From Roseibium sp. (GTDB lineage: Bacteria; Pseudomonadota; Alphaproteobacteria; Rhizobiales; Stappiaceae): 64,000 nucleotides of DNA. The position numbers and the translations under genes were made by a program. Under the pieces are notes generated by a model. The model did not search any database. It had not been told where the DNA came from and saw nothing but the letters and a program-made list of their open reading frames with translations. Of this stretch, positions 16,405 through 25,913 are shown piece after piece (positions within the stretch are counted from its first letter, which is position 1; every line of letters begins with the position of its first letter). Location: positions 1-64,000 of the forward strand of contig JAEPML010000011.1 in the NCBI GenBank assembly GCA_017643925.1, written 5' to 3'.

Positions 16405-17274
16405 TCAGGCTGCCGAGCTTTTCAATTCCGCGAGTGTCTCGGCAATGAATTCTGCAAGCGGTTTTGTCTTGCGGTTCAACAGGTCTTCAAGCTGCGTCGA
16501 GGGATTGAAAAGTTCACCCTCTGCCGCACCGCGATCCGCATCCGCCAGGGCTTTGGCAAAACCTTCCGGCAGCCCGGCGGTCTTGAGAACGCCCGCGTAG
16601 TCTTGTTCACCCAGGTTCTGGTAGGGGATGGTTCGACCTGCCTGGCCGGAGAGTTCTGCTGCCAGTGCCGCCAGGCTGAAGCCCGGTTGCCCACCAAGTT
16701 CGAGGATCCTGGTGGACAGATCCTCTCCCGCGAGAACCCGGGCAGCCGCCTCGGCATAGTCGTTTCGGGCCGCTGCGGAAAACATGCCTTCCCCACTTGC
16801 ACCCACGACGGCACCGTGTTCAAGCGCCGCTGCGATTTTCCCTTCAAAGTTTTCCAGGTACCAGCCATTGCGCAAGATTACGTGCTCGATACCGCTTTCG
16901 GTCAGAAGCCTTTCGGTATCCTTGTGTTCTTCGGCCAGCACAAGGCTGGACGCGGGTGTGTTCAAAAGGCTCGTATAGACAATAAAGGAAACGCCCGCGT
17001 CTTTTGCAGCACTGAGAACGGCAGCATGCTGCGCTGTCCTGTTGCCGACTTCCGCCCCCGAAATCAAGAGAAGGCGCGACACTCCATTCAGAGCGTCCGG
17101 CAGGCTCGTCGGATCATTGTAGTCTGCCCGGACAACACTGATCCGGTCGCTTTCAAGTTCCTTCGCCTTTGCCGGCGTGCGAACCAGGGCACGAATGGGT
17201 TGGTCGGTGATATCGGCAAGATGTGCAAGAACAAGTCGGCCGAGCTGGCCGTTGGCACCCGTGACTGCGATCAT
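16405..17274 (-). CDS. qorB: NAD(P)H:quinone oxidoreductase, QorB/NmrA-like
   Basis: A 289-residue atypical short-chain reductase of the NmrA-like group. The dinucleotide motif TGANGQLG is at residues 5-12, and the QorB-like segment HVILRNGWYLENF follows mid-protein. The E. coli QorB is 286 residues and reduces quinones with NADPH. It is divergently transcribed from a HxlR regulator, the same arrangement as E. coli ytfG/ytfH, which strengthens the call. Confidence 0.9.
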   Translation of the reverse strand: MIAVTGANGQLGRLVLAHLADITDQPIRALVRTPAKAKELESDRISVVRADYNDPTSLPDALNGVSRLLLISGAEVGNRTAQHAAVLSAAKDAGVSFIVYTSLLNTPASSLVLAEEHKDTERLLTESGIEHVILRNGWYLENFEGKIAAALEHGAVVGASGEGMFSAAARNDYAEAAARVLAGEDLSTRILELGGQPGFSLAALAAELSGQAGRTIPYQNLGEQDYAGVLKTAGLPEGFAKALADADRGAAEGELFNPSTQLEDLLNRKTKPLAEFIAETLAELKSSAA

Positions 17275-17339
17275 GGCAATTCTCCTTGATTGTGATCAGC
17301 GAAACTTCGTCGGATGCATCCGATATGGACACCTAACTT

Positions 17340-17365
17340 ACTTTTTGTTAGTACATACAAAAAGG
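17340..17365. promoter_or_regulatory. Dyad in the qorB/HxlR intergenic region
   Basis: ACTTTTTGT at 17340-17348 and ACAAAAAGG at 17357-17365 form an 8-of-9 inverted repeat. It is flanked by CTAAC at 17333 and GTTAG at 17365. This is a likely HxlR-regulator operator controlling both divergent genes. Confidence 0.5.
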
Positions 17366-17408
17366 TTAGTTTTGAAAGAGGTGCAGTTTTCGCCTCAAGA
17401 GAGATGCA

Positions 17409-17837
17409 ATGAGCAGCACTTCGGCAGATCAGACGGGAAAACAACAGGAAGACACGGCATTGTCAGACCTCTTGCGGCGGGGCGAATTGTTCAACCAGAA
17501 CTGCCCCTCCCGGGAAATTCTCAAGCACCTGACCAGCCGGTGGGGTGTCCTCGTGCTGATTGCATTGCTGGAACGGGATCACAGATTTTCAGAACTGAGA
17601 CGCACCGTTGGCGGGGTCAGCGAGAAGATGCTGGCACAGACGCTACAAACGCTGGAAGCCGATGGATTCGTAAGCCGCTTTTCCCATCCGGTTGTGCCAC
17701 CACATGTCGATTACAGCCTGACACCGATTGGTCGGGAAGTTGCCGAGAAGGTTCGTGATTTTGCCGACTGGATCGAACTCAACACCAGCCGGATCCTCTC
17801 CGCAAAACCCAAGGGGCGCGTGGCCGCGGCCCGATGA
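17409..17837 (+). CDS. HxlR family transcriptional regulator (QorR-like)
   Basis: A 142-residue winged-helix regulator. The HxlR signature is seen as CPSREILKHLTSRWGVLVLIAL, the helix-turn-helix core RFSELRRTVGGVSEKMLAQTLQTLEADGFV, and the wing with VDYSLTPIG. Some QorR proteins sense quinones or diamide through a conserved cysteine; here a single cysteine lies in NCPSRE at the matching position. It is divergent from qorB and probably represses it and itself. Confidence 0.9.
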   Translation: MSSTSADQTGKQQEDTALSDLLRRGELFNQNCPSREILKHLTSRWGVLVLIALLERDHRFSELRRTVGGVSEKMLAQTLQTLEADGFVSRFSHPVVPPHVDYSLTPIGREVAEKVRDFADWIELNTSRILSAKPKGRVAAAR

Positions 17838-17962
17838 ACCCGGCCGGTTTTCGGAGCCTCCCAGATCCGTCCTGACAAAACGCACGTATCGACCCGCAAC
17901 CGGTTGACGCGGGTGAGCGTGGCTTTGCATCATCCATCGGTCGCGCGAGCAGGAGGGGCAGG

Positions 17963-19237
17963 ATGCAGATTGATGCTTATGGAAATGCACTGGGCACACG
18001 TTCCGATCGCGCGCGGGACGCGTACGATCTGGGTGTGAAGAGGTTCCTTGGCGCGGAACCCGGTGTTGCAGATGCCTTCAACGAAGCCTTGGAAGCAGAT
18101 GAAGGATTTGCGCTGGCCCATATCGGCATTGCGCGGGAGATGCAGTTGCGCAGTCGCCCCGATCTCGTCAAGGCGAGCCTTGCACGGGCACGCGAGTTGG
18201 TCAGCGGAAGCGATGCCAGGGAAAAATCTCATGTGAATGCCTCGGCGCTGCTGCTACAGGGAAAGTCTGCCGAGGCGCGGGCTGCCGTCTATGAACATGT
18301 CGAGGAATGGCCGTCAGATGTCATGGTTGCGCAGATGTGCACGAGCGTCTTTGGTCTGATCGGGTTTTCCGGGCTGCCCGGACGGGAAGCCGAGCAACTG
18401 GCCTACATAGCCGCGCTGGCGCCGCATTATGGGGACAATTGGTGGTTCCGGGCCCAATTGGCCTTTGCGCAACTGGAAGTCGGGCAATTGACTTCTGCCG
18501 AGAAAAACATCGACCTCGCGCTCGCTGCCAATCCCGACAGTGCACATTCGGCCCATATCCGTGCACATGCCTATTATGAACACGATCAGGACGAGGAGGG
18601 GCTCCGCTATCTTTCCTCCTGGCTTGAGAATTACGGTCCAGCCGGAACGCTCTTCAACCACGTTGCCTGGCATGTGGGCCTCTGGTCCCTGGAGACCGGA
18701 AACACAGATCGGATGTGGGAGGTTATCGACACGCAAATCGATCCGGAAGTCAGCCAGGGACCACCGCTGAACATCCTGACGGACGCCACTGCGTTGCTGT
18801 TTCGCGCCGAACTTCTGGGGCTGGACGTGCCCGTCGAGCGCTGGAAACGTGTTGCCGATTACGCTTTGGCCCGGTTTCCCAAAACGGGTCTGGCCTTTGC
18901 GGATGTTCACGCAGCAATTGCATTTGCCCGGAGTGGCGACCGCGAGGCTTTGGAAAACGTCGTTGAAAATGCGGGTGGTCCGGCCGGTGATCTGACGAGG
19001 ACGCTGGCGACCGGTTACCGGGAAATGGAGGACGGTAACTGGGGCAGGGCGGCGTCTCAATTCGAGCTCGCGATGCGGGATCATGCGCGGATCGGTGGTT
19101 CCAATGCACAGCGTGACCTGATCGATTTTTCGCTTGCAGCCTGCCTGATCCGGGACGGACGCAGACAGGAAGCCCGGACCGTGCTCACCATCACGCGACC
19201 GCGTGCAATTGCGCATGAGTTGGTGGCAGGCCTTTAG
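17963..19237 (+). CDS. TTC38-like tetratricopeptide protein
   Basis: A 424-residue all-helical protein resembling bacterial homologues of tetratricopeptide repeat protein 38. Family-like elements are the early NALGT, a central region with SAHIRAHAYYEHDQDEEGL, and FNHVAWHVGLWSLETG. No signal peptide or membrane helix, so it is probably cytoplasmic. The ATG at 17963 has an excellent AGGAGGGG ribosome site. Molecular role unknown. Confidence 0.82.
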   Translation: MQIDAYGNALGTRSDRARDAYDLGVKRFLGAEPGVADAFNEALEADEGFALAHIGIAREMQLRSRPDLVKASLARARELVSGSDAREKSHVNASALLLQGKSAEARAAVYEHVEEWPSDVMVAQMCTSVFGLIGFSGLPGREAEQLAYIAALAPHYGDNWWFRAQLAFAQLEVGQLTSAEKNIDLALAANPDSAHSAHIRAHAYYEHDQDEEGLRYLSSWLENYGPAGTLFNHVAWHVGLWSLETGNTDRMWEVIDTQIDPEVSQGPPLNILTDATALLFRAELLGLDVPVERWKRVADYALARFPKTGLAFADVHAAIAFARSGDREALENVVENAGGPAGDLTRTLATGYREMEDGNWGRAASQFELAMRDHARIGGSNAQRDLIDFSLAACLIRDGRRQEARTVLTITRPRAIAHELVAGL

Positions 19238-19296
19238 GAAGCTGTACCACCCGCGTCACCCTGCACTTCTGAACGGGTTGCTTCACGCGCCAACAG

Positions 19297-20238
19297 CTAA
19301 TCGGGCGTATGACCCGGTGCGCAGAGATTGAACTGGTCACCATTTTCCAGTTGGAAGCGCGCACAAGTCTTGTGCTTTTCAGCTGGCGACATCGAACGGG
19401 TGACGACTTTCGCCGGGAGGGCTTTCTGGTCGAGTTCCTGCAAGTCCCCGTCACGAAATCCGACAACCCGGAGCGTTCTCAGACTGTCGGACGGAACGGC
19501 AAGATCCGGACGTTCACCTCCGCTCCAGAAAATATCGGCCGACAGGTTCTGTTCGCGCGATCCAATTTCATGATTTGAGAACCCGCGCATTGAAGCGACC
19601 GGTACGAGTTTGCTCCCACGTTTCTCGACGAAATAGAGCGTGCCGCCGATATGTGGTGTTTCGACATAGGCAATCTGACTTGTGCCGCGTCCGGCGTAGT
19701 CTGCAATCCCGGCGATATTCAGCCAGCGGTTGGAGCGTCCGATCGGAACCGTGCTCGCGAGTTCTACAAGATTGCCGTCCCTTATGCCGAAGACAGCCAC
19801 GCTCCCGCCGGCAGTCTTCAAGGAGCGAATGGTGACAATCTCGAACTGACCATCGCCATCCAGATCAATCAGGCGGGGCGTGCGATCCTCGAAAACTTCT
19901 GACTGTGGCAGCGTCAATGAGAATTGCCGCCCATCCCTCAGGGCGACATGAAGCGTGCCGGCTTCGATCGCGTCGCCCAGAATGCCGTGGCGATATCGGG
20001 CTGTCGGTGCGCCGTACCACGCCGCCATGTGCCTCGCGCCATCCTTTTCGACAAAGGCAACTTCTCCGTCGGGCAAGCCTCCCGGAGGGAACACCGGAAC
20101 ACCATTCCAGGCATCTTCCGGGAACCTGGTTTCGGCGCTTGTCGATGGCAGCAGTGACAGATAAAGCAATGTGCCAGCCAATGCCGATAAGGCTCTGAAA
20201 AAATGCCGTAATTTTCGTTTCAGGATTATCATTTTCAC
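19297..20238 (-). CDS. Secreted VCBS/FG-GAP-like protein
   Basis: A 313-residue exported protein (hydrophobic signal about residues 13-34, ending TSAET) with beta-propeller-type elements such as DLDGDGQFEIV, the calcium-binding style of FG-GAP/VCBS blades. Several later blades are more degenerate. The start is GTG 20238, overlapping the stop of the upstream XRE gene as GTGA, so the two genes are translationally coupled. An ATG at 20232 is the alternative. Function unknown. Confidence 0.78.
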   Translation of the reverse strand: MKMIILKRKLRHFFRALSALAGTLLYLSLLPSTSAETRFPEDAWNGVPVFPPGGLPDGEVAFVEKDGARHMAAWYGAPTARYRHGILGDAIEAGTLHVALRDGRQFSLTLPQSEVFEDRTPRLIDLDGDGQFEIVTIRSLKTAGGSVAVFGIRDGNLVELASTVPIGRSNRWLNIAGIADYAGRGTSQIAYVETPHIGGTLYFVEKRGSKLVPVASMRGFSNHEIGSREQNLSADIFWSGGERPDLAVPSDSLRTLRVVGFRDGDLQELDQKALPAKVVTRSMSPAEKHKTCARFQLENGDQFNLCAPGHTPD

Positions 20239-21038
20239 TCCGCTGCCTTGGGGGAGGCCATGTCGCGAAACGCGTACAATATGCTCTCGGTCGCACTGTC
20301 CATCGGCACCATGAGTTCGATTGTCATGCCCTCTATCACGGCGTCCTGAACCGAGGCCAGCTGGCCCAGAAGCGAGGTCAAACGGAGCCGCTCGCCGCCG
20401 GGACCGAGCAATTCCACAGGAACAAAAACGGGTGTTTCCTCCCGATAGATCTCATCGAGACCATCCAGGAAGCCGCTTTCACGCACCTCCTCCAGAATGC
20501 CCGCCATTTCCGGATCTTCGGCAGCCTGCCTGAAAAGTCTGGCGGCGAAGATCGGCGCAGCTTCTTCCCAGTTGAGCACGCGCTCGCGAAACGTTTCGGA
20601 TGCAAAGATCCGGAACATGTTGACCGGTTCGTTTCCACCGTCGGCAAAGCCGGTAAGGAACAGCTGTGCCGGTGCATTCATGCGCAGGATCGTCCAGCGC
20701 TTGTCGAGCACGAAAGCCGGGAAGGGCCAGTTGGCAAGGAGCCTGTTGTCGATGAGCTCAAGTGCGTCCAGAACGTCAGGAGAGTCTTCCGCACGGCAAC
20801 GATAGGGACTGGCGAAGCCTGCGATTTCATATAGGACCTGGGCACGGGCAACAGGGAGCGCCAGCTCACGTTCAATCCTCTGGATCATGTACCGGCTTGG
20901 CCGAGCACGTCCTGTTTCCAGAAATGACAGATGCCTTTGCGTGGACCCAAGTCTGCTCGCCAGCTCCGCCTGGCTGAGGCCGCGTTCGCGTCGCAGGGCC
21001 TTCAGCGTCTTGCCGAAGGCCTGACCGAGTATCTCCAT
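20235..21038 (-). CDS. XRE regulator with MmyB-like ligand-binding domain
   Basis: A 267-residue regulator. An N-terminal helix-turn-helix of Cro/C1 type (core GLSQAELASRLGSTQRHLSFLETGRARPS, about residues 20-48) is followed by an MmyB-type sensor domain with LLANWPFPAFVLDKRWTILRMNA and NMFRIFA. MmyB domains are thought to bind fatty-acid-like ligands. It is divergent from a MAPEG gene across 99 bases and coupled to the downstream VCBS-like gene; either could be a target. Confidence 0.9.
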   Translation of the reverse strand: MEILGQAFGKTLKALRRERGLSQAELASRLGSTQRHLSFLETGRARPSRYMIQRIERELALPVARAQVLYEIAGFASPYRCRAEDSPDVLDALELIDNRLLANWPFPAFVLDKRWTILRMNAPAQLFLTGFADGGNEPVNMFRIFASETFRERVLNWEEAAPIFAARLFRQAAEDPEMAGILEEVRESGFLDGLDEIYREETPVFVPVELLGPGGERLRLTSLLGQLASVQDAVIEGMTIELMVPMDSATESILYAFRDMASPKAAE

Positions 21039-21137
21039 CAATAGCCCGTCCTATTCCCTCCAAGGGAATTGTCGAATGTTTCAAAACACATACGGTCACA
21101 ACCGATTTCAGGCAATTCACGAAACCGGGAATGACAC

Positions 21138-21518
21138 ATGACAATTTGGCTGATTGCAGTACTTGGACTTTATCTGGGGCAGATCTACCTGAGCGCCCTG
21201 ATCTATTTTCCGACGGAAGGCACGATGCGCCACCTGGGCGGGCGGGATGTCATGCCTGAAAAAGGCAAACTCGCCAAGAGATCGGATCGGGCCCTGCAAA
21301 ACATGAGCGAGAATCTGCCGCTTTTCCTTGCGCCGGCACTTCTGACCTATGTGGTTCCGAAGGCCGACGTCGGTCTTGCCGTTCTGGGGGCCCAGATTTT
21401 CTTCTTCGCGCGGCTGGCTTATGTGCCTCTCTATCTGACCGGCATTCCAGGTCCGCGCTCTCTGGCCTATATGGTTGCCCTGGTCGGCAACATCATGGTG
21501 GTGTGGTCACTGCTGTGA
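21138..21518 (+). CDS. MAPEG family membrane protein
   Basis: A 126-residue protein with about four membrane helices, matching the bacterial MAPEG family (membrane-associated eicosanoid/glutathione metabolism). Typical segments are RALQNMSENLPLFLAPALL and FFFARLAYVPLYLTGIPGPRSLAY. A glutathione-linked detoxification role is possible from family knowledge but not shown. It is divergent from the XRE/MmyB regulator. Confidence 0.88.
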   Translation: MTIWLIAVLGLYLGQIYLSALIYFPTEGTMRHLGGRDVMPEKGKLAKRSDRALQNMSENLPLFLAPALLTYVVPKADVGLAVLGAQIFFFARLAYVPLYLTGIPGPRSLAYMVALVGNIMVVWSLL

Positions 21519-21536
21519 TTTGAGCAGGTAAAGATG

Positions 21537-21564
21537 CAGGAGTTGAGCGGCTGCTCAACTCCTG
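21537..21564. terminator. Bidirectional hairpin between MAPEG and msrB genes
   Basis: A perfect 12-base stem (CAGGAGTTGAGC at 21537-21548, GCTCAACTCCTG at 21553-21564) with the loop GGCT, placed between convergent genes. T-tracts are poor on both sides, but stem strength and position support a shared terminator. Confidence 0.65.
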
Positions 21565-21570
21565 GCCTCG

Positions 21571-22029
21571 TCATTCACCTTCGTCTGAAGTGGAAGGCGC
21601 CCGCCCGCCATGAACGAAGTTCATCGCGTGTCCGTTCATGCAGTATCTGAGACCGGTCGGCGGGGGGCCGTCCGGAAACACATGCCCCAGATGAGCATCG
21701 CAATTGTTGCAGCGTATCTCGGTTCTGATCATGCCATGGGACGTGTCTTCCAGTTCCCGGATGGCGTCGTCGTGGACCGACCTAAAGAAGCTTGGCCAAC
21801 CACATCCTGCGTCAAATTTTGTGTCGGACATGAAGAGCGGCGCATCGCAACAAACGCAATCGTAGCGGCCGATCAGCCGGTTGTCCCAGTGAGGGCCGGT
21901 AAACGGGCGTTCCGTGCCGGATTGACGCGTGACGTAGAATTGTTCCGGCGTCAGCTGATCCATCCATTCGGCGGTTGATTTCCTGACTTTTGGAACATGA
22001 TTTCCACCGTGGGTGGTGTCATTTGTCAT
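21571..22029 (-). CDS. msrB: Peptide-methionine (R)-S-oxide reductase
   Basis: A 152-residue MsrB, which reduces the R-sulfoxide of methionine in proteins. Zinc-binding cysteines are at 58 and 61 and at 107 and 110. The catalytic Cys130 lies in [20 protein letters not shown] and GHVFPDGP are also family hallmarks. The motif after the catalytic Cys is a variant of the common RYCINSASL. No signal peptide, so cytoplasmic. Confidence 0.95.
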   Translation of the reverse strand: MTNDTTHGGNHVPKVRKSTAEWMDQLTPEQFYVTRQSGTERPFTGPHWDNRLIGRYDCVCCDAPLFMSDTKFDAGCGWPSFFRSVHDDAIRELEDTSHGMIRTEIRCNNCDAHLGHVFPDGPPPTGLRYCMNGHAMNFVHGGRAPSTSDEGE

Positions 22030-22112
22030 CGACGGTTTCCTGTTTCAAGACTTTGATACAGAAATAGGAAGATGCGCGTCGGTCGGCAAGTTGAACTCTT
22101 TTCACACCATGG

Positions 22113-23090
22113 TCAGCGTGTCAGGAAATCCATCACGGTCTTGACCCGGTTGCCGCCCTCCTGACGCGCCATGAAAACACAGTTTTCAGCTGCAGCCAGT
22201 ATGAATTCGGAACTCTCCGAAACGCCGGTCTGTTCGGCAACGGCACAAGCTGCACCAACGGAGGCGGTCAGGGTTTCTCCCCCGGCCGAGCCGTGCGGAT
22301 TTGGAATGGCCAGATCCTGTATGGCGACGTGGATATAGGCACTGATTGTTTCTGCGCCCATTTCATGCGTACGCGGTAACAACAATGAAAACTCGGATGT
22401 CGCCGTACGGGCGACAATGTCAGCAGGCCGGCGGGCGGTCTCTTTCAATGTCTTGGCGACTTTGGAGAGGCATTCTTCCGCTGCGGTTTCACCGAATTGC
22501 TCCACGAAGGATTCAAACCGGTCGAGTGACACCTTGATCAGGCTTGTATGGGTCTTTTCGCGCATGGCGACCGCCCACTCGCGTTTGAGGTTCTCTTCGA
22601 AGGTTCTGCGATTGCAGAGACCGGTCAGCGGGTCGGTCTGGCTTGCTGCCTCCAGAAGGCTTTCCAGTTCCTTTCGCTTGGCAATACTGCGGAAAAAGAC
22701 CGCGAAAGCGACAGGTGCATTGGCGGCATCCTTGAGCAGATGCGCGTTCACCTCGGCCCAGATGAGTGGGCCGAATGCAGATCGAAGCTGAAGATCGGCC
22801 TGGGGCAGGGGAGCGGCCGGGTCGCCCTTGCCGGACAATATCCGGTGCAAGGCTTCCGCTTCGGAGTTTGGATCACCGAGATAGACAAGGTCACTCAGGT
22901 GGGTGGAAAAGGACTCCGCATCCCAGCCGAAGATCTGCTGGGAAGCTGGCGAAACATAGCTCACGGCACCGTCAAGCGCGATCAGGACCACTACGTCCTT
23001 GCTCAAATCGGTCAGCGCCTGGAAACCGAGGCCGGACGCGCTGAGCAGATCTTTCCCTGAAAATCTGTCGCTGTTGCTGTCCGACACCAT
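22113..23090 (-). CDS. PAS-GGDEF protein with degenerate active site
   Basis: A 325-residue cytoplasmic protein. A PAS domain spans about residues 24-138, and a GGDEF-type domain begins at DPLTGLCNRRTFEENL (about 153-168). At the place of the RxGG(D/E)EF active loop it reads RTATSEF (228-234), so both glycines and the first acid are lost. It is therefore unlikely to make cyclic di-GMP and may act as an inactive regulator. An RxxD inhibitory site is not evident. Monocistronic, before the Mrp operon on the opposite strand. Confidence 0.85.
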   Translation of the reverse strand: MVSDSNSDRFSGKDLLSASGLGFQALTDLSKDVVVLIALDGAVSYVSPASQQIFGWDAESFSTHLSDLVYLGDPNSEAEALHRILSGKGDPAAPLPQADLQLRSAFGPLIWAEVNAHLLKDAANAPVAFAVFFRSIAKRKELESLLEAASQTDPLTGLCNRRTFEENLKREWAVAMREKTHTSLIKVSLDRFESFVEQFGETAAEECLSKVAKTLKETARRPADIVARTATSEFSLLLPRTHEMGAETISAYIHVAIQDLAIPNPHGSAGGETLTASVGAACAVAEQTGVSESSEFILAAAENCVFMARQEGGNRVKTVMDFLTR

Positions 23091-23510
23091 CTCCGCCTCG
23101 CTCCGAATTTCGTTTGCAATGCTTAGTCTTACATGAAACTGAACGGTATTCGGGCGGTGAAATCAAGGGGGCTGAGCCGTTTCTTCGCCCCCCGTCACCG
23201 GCACGCCGTAATTCAAAAATAGGACCTGAGGCCGATTTCCGGGAAACTCTGCGGATTCTTCCCGGCCCGATCGTATTCACAAGCGCGATAACAGGTAATC
23301 AAATAGTCTCTTGCTGAATTCGATTTTGAACCTAAAACCCCTTGGAAAGTATTGAAATCTGTCTAAAACCGCTTTGTCGACGCTGTTAGGTCGAAAATCG
23401 AGAGCTTAATGCATGTCAGAATAGTTTCAGCCCGTTATTATTCGCCAAAAGGCGTTGATTCGATTGGATAGACGCTTGTTGTTTCTAGTAATTCGTGACG
23501 AAAGATCATC
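23091..23510. other. Intergenic region upstream of the Mrp operon
   Basis: 420 bases between divergent genes. I see no coding frame, hairpin or repeat I would defend. It is AT-rich towards 23300-23500 and should hold the promoters of mrpA and of the PAS-GGDEF gene. Confidence 0.6.
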
Positions 23511-25913
23511 ATGACGCCAGCAGTGATCGACGACACCACATTATACGCGGTTCTGGCCCCATTCGCGGCGGCCGTCGTAGCGCCCTTCCTGACGCGCTGG
23601 TTGAAGCACAACGCGGCCTGGCCGCTGGCCATTGTACCGGCCCTGATGTTCCTGCATTTCACGGGATTCATCGGCCCCGTTTCCGAAGGGCAGACCTTCA
23701 CTGCTGCCATGGCCTGGGCTCCGGCATATAATGTCGAATTCTCTGTCTATGTTGACGGTTTGTCGACGCTCTTTGCGATGCTGATATCCGGCATCGGGAC
23801 GTTTATCATCCTCTATGCAGGCGGTTACCTGAAGGGACATCCTCAACAGGGACGGTTCTTCTCGTTCCTGTTCCTGTTCATGGGCGCCATGATGGGGCTC
23901 GTTCTGTGTAACAACCTGATTTCCCTGTTTATTTTCTGGGAACTGACTTCGATCACGTCGTTCCTGCTGATCGGGTTTGATCATCTGCGGGCGGCCTCGC
24001 GACGCGCCGCGATCCAGGCCCTGGTGGTGACAGGTGGCGGCGGGCTGGCGCTTCTGGCCGGTTTCCTGATGATCATGGTCACGACGGGCAAGTTTGAAAT
24101 GTCCGCTCTTCTGACCGATCCGAAGGTGATCAAGAATTCGGGATACTACCTGCCGATCTTCCTCCTCGTGCTCGGCGGCGCCTTTACCAAATCGGCCCAG
24201 TTCCCCTTCCACTTCTGGCTTCCCAACGCGATGGAAGCGCCGACACCCGTTTCGGCCTACCTGCACTCCGCGACCATGGTAAAAGCCGGCGTCTATCTTC
24301 TGATGCGCATGCAGCCGGTGTTGGGGGGGACCGAGCTCTGGACAACGGTCCTGCCGATTTTCGGTGGGCTGACCTTGCTTGTCGGCACGATCCTGGCGGT
24401 CCGGCAGACCGACTTGAAGCTGATGCTGGCCTACACGACCGTGGCGTCGCTGGGGTTGTTGGTGATGCTGACGGGCACAAGTCACGAAAAGGCGCTTGAA
24501 GGCGCCGTGCTTTATCTGCTTGCACATTCGCTCTTCAAGGGCGCGCTCTTCATGGTCGCCGGCACGATCGATCATGAAGCCGGAACGCGCGACATCACCA
24601 AGCTTGGCGGTTTGCGCGCCGCCATGCCGATCACATTCATTGCCGCGTGTCTTGCTTCCCTGTCCATGGCTGGACTGCCACCGTTCATCGGCTTCATCGC
24701 CAAGGAAGTACTTTATTACGGAACCTGGGGCTGGCTGGAATTCTGGGGATTGCCCCTGACAATCACGGCACTTGTCGGCAACGCCCTCATGCTTGTGATT
24801 GCTGCCGCTGTTGCTCTCAAGCCGTTCCTGGGACCCAAAGTCGAGACGCCCAAACACGCCCATGAAGGCCCGATCCTGCTCTATGCCGGTCCGGTGGTGC
24901 TTTCGGTTCTGGGGCTTGGCCTGGCACTCGTTGCCAGCACGACAGGCAACCTTCTGATCGCGCCGACCCTGGCATCGGTGAGTGGAAAGGTTGTCGAACT
25001 CGATCTGCATCTGTGGCCGACTTACATTTGGGGCAATGTCGCTCTCTATCTCTCGCTTGTTACCATCGGCCTCGGCATATTCCTGTTCACCCAACTGGAC
25101 CGGTTGCGGGACCTGATCGCGGCCGTCTTGAAAGCCATTGGATGGGGGCCGGACAAGGGCTTCGACCAGTTTCTTGCCGGGATCGTGTCGTTCTCCAGCT
25201 GGATCACGCATCGACTGCAGACCGGCAAGATGCAGACCTACATGCTGCTGACTTTCGCCTTCACCGCCGTTGCGGTCCTGCTGCCCGGATATTTGACCAA
25301 CAGTTTCCCGGCCATGCCGAAAATGCCCGACTACCGGTTCTATGAATGGGGCATCCTGCTGATCGCCGTGCTGGGTCTGATCGCGGTCCTGATCGCCAAG
25401 ACCCGGTTGACCGCAATTGTATCGCTCGGCATCCAGGGATTTGCCGTTGCGCTGATCTTCATGATGTTCGGCGCGCCGGATCTGTCCTTCACCCAGTTCA
25501 TGGTCGAAACGTTGTCGGTGGTGATCCTGGCTCTCGTCATGACCCGCCTCAACCTGTCGCCGCGTGATCATCGCAAGGGGATCGACATTGCCTTGACGGC
25601 GTTTGTTTCCGTCGCGGTTGGGCTCGGGCTGATGCTGACGCTCTTGGCTATCACCCAGCAACCTTTCGACAGCCGACTGTCTGAATTCTTCACCGAATAC
25701 AGCCGTTCGATTGCACATGGGCGCAATATCGTGAACGTGATCCTGGTGGACTTCCGCGGTTTCGATACGCTCGGTGAGATTGCGGTCGTCGTTCTCGCAG
25801 GGCTCTGTGTCCTGGCGCTGATACGTGTCCGAACGAAACCAGACAAGCCCGAGGAAGCGCCGGCTTCGGCGGAAGCTCCGCTTGCCGAAGCCCAGACAGG
25901 GGAGGCCCGCTGA
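23511..25913 (+). CDS. mrpA: Mrp/Mnh Na+(K+)/H+ antiporter subunit A
   Basis: An 800-residue polytopic subunit, related to the NuoL/ND5 family and the largest part of the Mrp complex, which exchanges protons for sodium or potassium at the inner membrane. Family features include FWELTSITSFLLIGF, the proton-channel segment FTKSAQFPFHFWLPNAMEAP and the HSATMVKAG region. The C-terminal third carries the NuoJ-like DUF4040 region (GAPDLSFTQFMVE). Subunit A is separate from B here. It starts the seven-gene operon, each gene overlapping or nearly touching the next. Confidence 0.97.
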   Translation: MTPAVIDDTTLYAVLAPFAAAVVAPFLTRWLKHNAAWPLAIVPALMFLHFTGFIGPVSEGQTFTAAMAWAPAYNVEFSVYVDGLSTLFAMLISGIGTFIILYAGGYLKGHPQQGRFFSFLFLFMGAMMGLVLCNNLISLFIFWELTSITSFLLIGFDHLRAASRRAAIQALVVTGGGGLALLAGFLMIMVTTGKFEMSALLTDPKVIKNSGYYLPIFLLVLGGAFTKSAQFPFHFWLPNAMEAPTPVSAYLHSATMVKAGVYLLMRMQPVLGGTELWTTVLPIFGGLTLLVGTILAVRQTDLKLMLAYTTVASLGLLVMLTGTSHEKALEGAVLYLLAHSLFKGALFMVAGTIDHEAGTRDITKLGGLRAAMPITFIAACLASLSMAGLPPFIGFIAKEVLYYGTWGWLEFWGLPLTITALVGNALMLVIAAAVALKPFLGPKVETPKHAHEGPILLYAGPVVLSVLGLGLALVASTTGNLLIAPTLASVSGKVVELDLHLWPTYIWGNVALYLSLVTIGLGIFLFTQLDRLRDLIAAVLKAIGWGPDKGFDQFLAGIVSFSSWITHRLQTGKMQTYMLLTFAFTAVAVLLPGYLTNSFPAMPKMPDYRFYEWGILLIAVLGLIAVLIAKTRLTAIVSLGIQGFAVALIFMMFGAPDLSFTQFMVETLSVVILALVMTRLNLSPRDHRKGIDIALTAFVSVAVGLGLMLTLLAITQQPFDSRLSEFFTEYSRSIAHGRNIVNVILVDFRGFDTLGEIAVVVLAGLCVLALIRVRTKPDKPEEAPASAEAPLAEAQTGEAR

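Noticed and set aside
17331..17370. Interpretation of the AT-rich qorB/HxlR gap as a terminator
   Set aside because: It lies between divergent starts, so an operator is the better reading.
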